Position numbers and translations under genes: made by a program. From NCBI RefSeq assembly GCF_904849725.1, contig NC_058521.1, positions 426,702,676 through 426,766,675 of the forward strand: a stretch of 64,000 nucleotides of DNA, in the 5' to 3' direction. Shown in pieces: positions 57,712-64,000 of the stretch (position 1 is its first letter; the number at the start of each line of letters is the position of its first letter). The DNA comes from Hordeum vulgare subsp. vulgare. Its lineage: Eukaryota > Streptophyta > Magnoliopsida > Poales > Poaceae. The notes beneath the pieces are model-generated. The model did not search any database. It was not told the origin of the DNA and was given only the letters and a program-made list of their open reading frames with translations.

Positions 57712-58650
57712 ATGAAGATGGACGAAGAAGGCAACGCCATATTCCCGAAGCACACCACTCGACAATGTCGCCTCCTGATCCAAGGGTTCGGCGAAGGGCA
57801 GCCGAGTGAAAAGGACAACGAGCAGGATGATGAGGCCAAGGAGGATCCGTTCCCCCAAGGCCATGCAACATTGATGATTTTTGCTGACATGGAAAGCAAG
57901 AGTCGACTGAAGCTGGTGAACAGGGAGGTGAACATGGCCACCCCAACCAACCCCACGTTCCTCAAATGGTCTCAGACTGTGATCACCTTTGATCAGTCGG
58001 ATCATCCAGCACACGTGCCAACCCCAGGGAGGCAAGCTCTCGTCGTCGAACCGGTGGTGGAAGGAGTCCGACTGCGCAAAGTCCTCATGGACGGCGGTAG
58101 CGACTTGAACATCATGTACGCCAACACTCTCAAGGGGATGGGCATTCCGATGTCCAAACTTAGCGAGAGCAGCATGCAGTTCCACAGAGTCGTCCCAGGA
58201 CGAAAGGCCAAGTCACTCGACCAGATCGCGTTGGACGTCGTTTTCGGCTCCGACAAGAACTTCCGCAAGGAAAAGCTGCCTTTCGAGGTGGTGGACTTCC
58301 AGAGTGCATACCATGAGATTATGGGCCGTCTGGCGTATGCGCGTTTCATGGCCCGTCCATGTTACGTGTATTTGAATCTGAAGATGCCGGGTCCCAAAGG
58401 TGTGATCACGATCACGAGAAATCGGCAGCGGGCCGAGGAGTGTCTGCAGCAGGGGTCGAGGATTGCCAATCAGCAGATGGCTATCCTCGAGCTGGACAAG
58501 TACAATAAGACAGCCGACCCCGCTGACTTGATGCGTTCGAAGAAGCCAGCTTCGGAGTCTGCATTCCAGTCGGCGGGAGACATGAAGAAGGTCAGCATCC
58601 AACCGATGGACGACACTGCTGCCCGACGAACATCTCCACCACCCTTGATC
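57712..58650 (+). pseudogene. Aspartic protease of the 55359 gypsy
   Basis: The frame is open from 57598 onward. HTTRQCRLLIQGFGEGQ marks the Gag-protease linker. The active-site block is VLMDGGSDLNIMYANTLKGM (DGGS), followed by VVPGRKAKSLDQIALDVVFG, FQSAYHEIMGRLAYARFMA and YLNLKMPGPKGVITI. It shares block order and wording with the protease remnant at 21828-22367, so both elements belong to one broad gypsy group. A frameshift near 58630 separates it from RT; the apparent continuation of this frame to 59106 is not real coding. Confidence 0.9.
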
Positions 58651-60500
58651 CAAAATAGGAAGCAGGGCTCATCCAATTCCTCCGTGAGAACTGCGACATT
58701 TTTGCATGGAAGCCTGCTGACATGCCAGGTGTACCCAGGGAGTTGGCTGAGCACCGACTGCATGTGGATCCTGCCGCTCGGCCCGTCCAAAAACGCATGC
58801 GTCGGTCCGCCGCGCACAAAAGGAAGGCAATCTGAGAGGTGGTGGCTAAACTTTTGGCAGACAACTTCATTCGCGAGGTACACCACTCCGAGTGGCTCGC
58901 CAATGTTGTCATGGTTCCCAAGAAGGACAAGTCTCTTTGTATGTGCATCGACTTCAAGCATCTCAATAAGGTCTGCCCGAAAGATCATTTCCCACTCCCC
59001 CGCATTGATCAAATTGTTGATTCGACTGCGGGTTGCAAGCGTTTATCATTCCTTGATGCCTACTCGGGCTATCATCAGATCCGTCTGTATGGTCCGGATG
59101 AATTAAAAACAGCCTTCATCACCCCATTCGGGTGTTTCTGCTACATCACTATGCCATTCGGTTTGAAGAATGCAGGAGCAACTTTTCTGCGCATGATCCA
59201 AAAATGCCTCCTTGACCAGATCGGTCGAAATGTGGAGGCATATATGGACGATAACGTAGTCAAGTCACGCAAAGGTTCCGACCTACTAACTGACTTGGCA
59301 GAAACATTCGCCAACCTTCGTTGGTACGATATCAAGCTCAACCCTGCCAAGTGTTCATTCGGTGTTCCCAGCGGAAAGTTACTCGGTTTCTTCGTTTCCG
59401 AACGAGGGATCGATGTCAACCCCGAAAAGAACGGGACCATCGTCCGAATGGAGCGGCCGGTTAGAATACATGATGTTCAAAGGCTCACAGGTTGCCTAGC
59501 GGCTTTGAGCAGGTTTATCGCTCGACTCGGCGAGAAGGCATTACCTCTGTACCGACTCATGAAGAAATCAGATACTTTCGAGTGGACAAACGAAGCCCAA
59601 ATTGCATTCGACGACCTCAAAGCCCTGCTTTCCACCCAGCCGGTTCTTACTGCACCGCTCAGTAAAGAACCCCTTCTTCTGTACATCGGGGCTACAAATC
59701 AAGTCGTCAGCATTGTTCTCACAGTCGAACGTGAAGAAGAAGGCAAAGCATACAAGGTTCTGCGGCCAGTATATTATGTCTTCGAAGTCCTGACTCCTTC
59801 CAAGCAGAGGTATCCCCATTATCAAAAGCTTATTTACGGGATCTACATGACTGCAAAGAAGGTGGCTCATTATTTCCAAGACCACTCGATGTCTGTCATT
59901 TCTGATGCTCCGTTGTCGGAAATCCTCCACAATCGGGACACACCAGGCCGAGTGGCGAAGTGGGCAATGGAGATGTTATACTACGACATCAAGTTCGAAG
60001 CCAAGAAGGCTATAAAGTCTCAAGCTCTGGCTGACTTCATAGCAGAATGGGTAGAACAACAGCAACCGACTCACATCTACTCGGCTCATTGGACCATGTT
60101 CTTTGATGGGTCCAAGATGTTGAATGGCTCCGGCGCTGGCATAGTGATCATATCGCCAAAAGGTGATAAACTTAAGTATGTGTTGTAGATACATTTTGAT
60201 TCTTCCAACAACGAGGCAGAGTACGAAGCTCTCCTTTACGGATTGCGTATGGCCATCACACTCGGCGTCCGTCGCCTGATGGTCTACGGCGATTTAGATT
60301 TTGTGGTTAATCAAGTGATGAAGGAGTGGGATGTAAGGAACCCCACCATGACTGCATACTGCAATGCAGTAAGGAAGCTCGAGAAGAAGTTTGAAGGTCT
60401 GGAACTTCACCATGTTCTGCGACTAAAAAACCAAGCAGCTGATGAATTGGCAAAACTTGGATCCACTCGGAGACCGGTCCCGAGTGATGTCTGCCTCGAG
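58651..60500 (+). pseudogene. pol: Reverse transcriptase and RNase H of the 55359 gypsy
   Basis: One frame holds the whole stretch. It is broken by TAG at 58656 and TGA at 58833. RT motifs: NVVMVPKKDKSLCMCIDFKH, LSFLDAYSGYHQIR, ITMPFGLKNAGATF and VEAYMDDNVVKS (YMDD). Thumb/connection: VQRLTGCLAALSRFIARLG. The RT-associated RNase H-like region follows (ALLSTQPVLTAPLSKEPLLL). A plant-type RNase H then runs from MFFDGSKMLNGSGAGIVI through TAG at 60186-60188 to NNEAEYEALLYGLRMAI, VYGDLDFVVNQVMKEWD and LKNQAADELAKLGS, giving the D-E-D-D residues. Confidence 0.93.
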
Positions 60501-61870
60501 CACCTACACCTTCCCTCAATAAAAGAAGATCCTTTCACAGAGGAACCAATGCAACCGAAGAGCTCAACAGATCCGACTGAAGTCGAGGTCCCCGCTGTGG
60601 TTGATTTGATCATGGAGATTCTTGCTCTCATCCCCGATTGGACTGTGCCGTTCATTGCGTACATCCTGAGGCAAGAATTACCAGAAGACGAAGTCCAAGC
60701 GAGGCAGATCGTCCGCAGGTCGAAGTCCTTCACCGTCATTGATGGCCAGTTGTACAAGGAAAGTGTTTCAGGAGTCCTTCAGCGATGCATCTCCCCTGAG
60801 GAGGGACAGTTAATCCTGGAAGAAATTCACTCGGGAACCTGCGGGCATCATGCCTCCTCAAGAGCAATGGTCGCCAAAGCATTCAGAGTTGGTTTCTTCT
60901 GGTTGCAGGTGAATGAAATGGCAAAAGATATGGTCGACCGATGCGAAGGCTGTCAGTTCTATTCAAACAAGTCCCACAAGCCAACATCTGCGCTGAAGAC
61001 AATCCCTCTTGTTTGGCCGTTCGCGGTGTGGGGATTAGATACAGTCGGACCATTCAGAACAGGCCAGGGGGGATTCACTCATCTGTTGGTGGCAGTCGAC
61101 AAGTTCACCAAGTGGATTGAAGCCAAGCCCATCTAGAAGCTTGACGCCCTTACTGCCATCAAATTTGTGAGAGACATCATCGCCAGATTTGGGGTTCCGC
61201 ACAGCACAATCACCGACAATGGCACAAACTTTGACTCGGACAGGTTCAAAGGTTTTTGCATAGGCCAAGGTATCCGAGTGGATTTTGCATCTCTGGCGCA
61301 TCCCCAAACAAATGGGCAAGCAGAGGGGGCTAATGGACTTATTCTTCAAGGGTTGAAGCCTCGACTCCTGCGAGAAGTTGGACATGCCGCCGACGCATGG
61401 GTCATCGAGCTGCCTTCGGTGTTGTGGGGCCTCCGCACAACTCCAAATAGATCTACAGGGCGATCCCCGTTCTTCCTCGTGTATGGAGCAGAGGCAGTCC
61501 TTCCGAGTGACTTGCTTCACAACTCTCCACGAGTCGAACTCTTCTCCGAAGCCGAAGCCGAGCAAGCCAGGCAAGATGGAGTGGATCTACTAGAAGAACA
61601 GCGCGAGATGGCATTGACTCGCTCAACAATTTATCAACAAGATCTGCGGCGATTTCACGCGCGGCACGTCAGGAGTTGCACATTCCAAGCAGGTGACCTG
61701 GTGCTCCGAGTGGACCAGCAGAGGCCTCACAAGTTGGCTCCCGCCTGGGAAGGACCCTTCATCATCTCTAAGGTGCTGAACAACGGAACAAATCGACTCT
61801 GCAACCTCGACAGGGAAGCGGACGAGCCGTGAGCATGGAACGGAGATCTCCTAAAGCGCTTCTACATGTG
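60501..61870 (+). pseudogene. pol: Integrase of the 55359 gypsy
   Basis: Same frame as RT. HHCC zinc finger: His in EIHSGTCGHH, Cys in RCEGCQFYS. Catalytic core: WGLDTVGPFRTGQGG (first Asp), TAG at 61134-61136, ITDNGTNFDSDRFKGFC (second Asp), SLAHPQTNGQAEGANGLIL (Glu). The C-terminal part has LWGLRTTPNRSTGRSPF, LVYGAEAVLPSDL, FQAGDLVLRVDQQRP and AWEGPFIISKVL. TGA at 61830-61832 stands where Arg (CGA) fits, and the frame closes at TGA 61868-61870 after LLKRFYM, probably the real end. Confidence 0.93.
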
Positions 61871-61984
61871 ACCCCCGACGGGGGCAATGTAAACAAAAAG
61901 TATCATTGAAGTAATACAAAGCAGATTGATTTCTTGCAGGTTCAAAGTTCTTCCGTGTTTGCAGACTCTGGTCTAAAAAATTCG

Positions 61985-63410
61985 TTCCAAGTGCGTACTA
62001 AAAGTCGCACTCGGAGACTTAGCTGCGACCCAGAGTCGCCTAAGTAAAAACTCTCTCTCTGAGTGTGCACTAAAAGTCGCACCCGGGGACTTAGCTGTGA
62101 CCCAGAGTCGCCTAAGTAAAAACTCTCTCTCCGAGTGTGCACTAAAACTCGCACTCGGGGACTTAGCTGCGACCCAGAGTCGCCTAAGTACAAACTTGCT
62201 CCGAATGTGCACTAAAAGTCGCACTCGGGGACTTAGCTGCGACCCAGAGTCGCCTAAGTAAAAAACTCGCTCCAAGTGCGCACTAAAAGTCGCACTCGGG
62301 GACTTAGCTGTGACCCAGAGTCGCCTAAGTACAAACTCGCTCTGAGTGCGCACTAAAAGCCGCGCTCGGGGACTTAGCTGCGACCCAGAGTCGCCTAAGT
62401 AAAAAACTCGCTCCGAGTGCACACTAAAAGTCGCACTCGGGGACTTAGCTGCGACCCAGAGTCGCCTAAGTACAAACTCGCTCCGAGTGCACACTAAAAG
62501 CCGCACTCGGAGACTTAGCTGCGACCTAGAATCGCCTAAGTACAAACTCGCTCCGAGTGCGCACTAAAAGTCACACTCGGGGACTTAGCTGCGACCCAGA
62601 ATCGCCTAAGTACAAACTCGCTCCGAGTGCGCACTAAAAGCCGCACTCGGGGCCTTAGCTGCGACCCAGAATCACCTAAGTACAAACTCGCTCCGAGTGC
62701 AAGCTTACAGTCGCACTCGGGGACTTAACTGCGACCCAGAGTCGCCTAAGTACAAACTCGCTCCGAGTGCGCACTAAAAGCCGCACTCGGAGACTTAGCT
62801 GCGACCCAGAATCGCCTAAGTACAAACTCGCTCCGAGTGTGCACTAAAAGTCGCACTCGAGGACTTAGCTGCGACCCAGAATCGCCTAAGTACAAACTCG
62901 CTCCTAGTGCGCAATAAAAGCCGCACTCGGGGACTTAGCTGCGACCCAGAATCGCCTAAGTACAAACTCGCTTCGAGTGCGAGCTTACAGTCGCGCTTGA
63001 GGACTTAGCTGCGATCCAAAATCGCCGAAGTAAAAAGCTTCCTTCGAGTGTATCCTAGAGATCCACTCGAAGGCTTAGCAGATCCTCATGGAGGCTCATG
63101 TGGATGTGAAGACAACTGACAACTACATGAGTAGCCACTCGCTCCGAGTGCGAACTTACAGTCGCACTCGGGGACTTAGCTGTGATCCAGAATCGCCTAA
63201 GTAAAAAAGTTTCCTTCGAGTGTATCCTAGAGATCCACTCGGAGGCTTAGTAGACCCTCATTGAGGCACATGTGGATGTGAAGACAACTGACAACTACAC
63301 GAGTAACAACTCGCTCCGAGTGTGCACTAAAAGTCGCACTCGGAGACTTAGCCGCGACGAAGAGTCGCCTAAGTAAAAGCTCGCTCCGAGTGCACACTCG
63401 GAGACTTGGC
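61985..63410. repeat. 70-72-bp tandem array downstream of pol
   Basis: About twenty copies of a unit containing ACTAAAAGTCGCACTCGGGG, ACTTAGCTGCGACCCAGAGT, CGCCTAAGTA and CTCGCTCCGAGTG. Unit ends measured at 62040, 62112, 62184, 62254, 62325, 62395, 62466, 62536 and 62606 give periods of 70-72 bp. From about 63017 the array is mixed with a second unit (TATCCTAGAGATCCACTCG, AAGACAACTGACAACTACA) that recurs at 172 bp. Copies differ by a few bases. Frames through it encode a repeating peptide on the minus strand that I regard as an artefact. Confidence 0.95.
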
Positions 63411-63700
63411 AGACCCTCATTGAGGCTCATGTGGATATGAAGACAACTGACAACTACATGCTCCGCATGTTTGCCACTGGCTTCACCAAGAAACGCCAAA
63501 CAAAAACCATGACCCAAAATCGTGTCAAAAAAAAATTTGGTGAAAGAAGAGCAACATATTCGATTCGAATTCAAAGTTGGATCTACGATAGTCGGCTCGG
63601 TGTGGATCAAGCTTATCCACACCGAACCACGAATGTGACGGCCAACATCAGTGGCCAAAGTTTGATAAAGATACCACTCGGCATACCAAGGTAAAGTTTT
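63411..63700. other. Non-coding stretch after the array
   Basis: No gene seen. It is likely the 3' flank of the antisense gene. Confidence 0.4.
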
Positions 63701-64000
63701 TCAAGCGTCATCAGGACTGGCACCGGGACTGGCAGGCTCCACAAAGGTGTCAAGGTCGATCCCGTCCGCGATACGAGTGGCTGTCTCAAGGAAGGTCTCC
63801 ATGAAATCTTCGAACCGAAGCTTCTTGGTGTTGGCGACCTGCAACGCCTTCAATTTTTCTTCGAGAGCTTCCTTGAAGTGCACTCGGACCAGCGACAGTG
63901 CCACGTCTGCACCACAACGAGCGGCAGACTTCTTCCATGCCTACACTCTGTTCGGGACGTCCTCCAGCCGAGTCATCAACCCTTCTATTTCCCGCCGGGA
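63701..64000 (-). pseudogene. C-terminal end of an antisense gene in the 55359 gypsy
   Basis: The minus-strand frame ends at TGA 63701-63703. It reads ALSLVRVHFKEALEEKLKAL, RFEDFMETFLETATRIADGI and VEPASPGASPDDA. I recognise this as the C-terminal end of the antisense protein found in several grass gypsies. It corresponds in position to the antisense gene at 23706-27294, though the visible parts of the two proteins do not overlap enough to align. Upstream in the same frame TAG at 63941-63943 interrupts RV-AWKKSAARCGAD, where Gln (CAG) is likely. The rest lies beyond the window. Confidence 0.72.

Larger units (their letters stand above)
55359..64000 (+). mobile_element. Ty3/gypsy element with full gag-pol layout, right end outside window
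   Basis: A 559-bp LTR, primer-site region, Gag, protease, RT, RNase H, integrase (in that order), a 70-72-bp tandem array, and the C-terminal end of an antisense gene. The left flank is GGAGC in the CACTA purine tract; the matching copy is not in the window. Coding parts carry many TAG/TGA stops and at least two frameshifts, so the copy is dead. Confidence 0.93.

Noticed and set aside
57193..58185. 330-codon minus-strand ORF
   Set aside because: It is the reverse shadow of Gag-protease of the 55359 element, whose sense frame has clear protease motifs.
58651..59106. Continuation of the protease frame beyond 58650
   Set aside because: RT coding lies in another frame here; the text in this frame is Ser/Arg-rich noise after a frameshift.
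61942..62545. Minus-strand ORFs with a repeating YLGDSGSQLSPRVRLLV-like peptide
   Set aside because: They follow directly from the 70-72-bp tandem array; no start context or domain supports a real protein.
61985..63410. CRISPR-like array
   Set aside because: The whole 70-72-bp unit is repeated without unique spacers, and the DNA is a plant retrotransposon.

Overview
This window is plant repeat DNA from a grass of the wheat tribe (Triticeae). The main evidence is an 1830-bp solo LTR that I recognise as BARE1/WIS/Angela, a Fatima-like gypsy LTR and body, several gypsy LTRs beginning TGATACGT, and a CACTA transposon with wheat-type TTTGCCRTC subterminal repeats. I found no host gene, rRNA, tRNA, CRISPR array or bacterial-type feature. 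Every protein-coding stretch I can recognise belongs to a transposable element, and nearly all are broken by stops or frameshifts.

Layout from left to right. (1) 1-11882 is a minus-strand Ty3/gypsy element whose 3' end lies left of the window. Between its protease and reverse transcriptase sits a 4.87-kb copia-like element (3830-8699, TSD GTTGT) that has one full LTR and only a 12-bp stub of the other. (2) 11883-15553 holds two related, diverged LTR-like units, minus strand. (3) 15554-17157 is the tail and LTR of a plus-strand gypsy. (4) 17158-18627 is unassigned. (5) 18628-27557 is a Fatima-like gypsy, plus strand, with Gag and protease remnants, no reverse transcriptase, and a spliced antisense gene (23706-27294) interrupted by the BARE1-type solo LTR (24396-26225, TSD ATGGC). 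(6) 27558-34253 is a non-autonomous plus-strand gypsy inserted into (5). (7) A CACTA DNA transposon starts at 34254 inside the 3' LTR of (6). It carries a Mutator-like transposase remnant, a long hairpin, a decayed TNP2 gene and a second transposition gene. (8) The CACTA is split by a complete non-autonomous gypsy (43438-55133, TSD CTCCT), which itself contains a 3.4-kb solo LTR (45791-49193). (9) The CACTA is split again by a plus-strand gypsy (55359 to beyond 64000) with recognisable Gag, protease, RT, RNase H and integrase, a 70-72-bp tandem array, and the end of an antisense gene.

The insertion order follows from the nesting: Fatima-like element, then the 27558 gypsy, then the CACTA, then the two gypsies inside the CACTA; the 45791 solo LTR is younger than its host gypsy. 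Many in-frame stops are TAG where CAG is the likely ancestral codon. This fits C-to-T decay of methylated CHG sites in silenced DNA. Nothing here convinces me of a new biological system. The most interesting points are the antisense spliced genes shared by two gypsy lineages, the hairpin in front of TNP2, the single-LTR copia-like insertion, and the 70-72-bp array.
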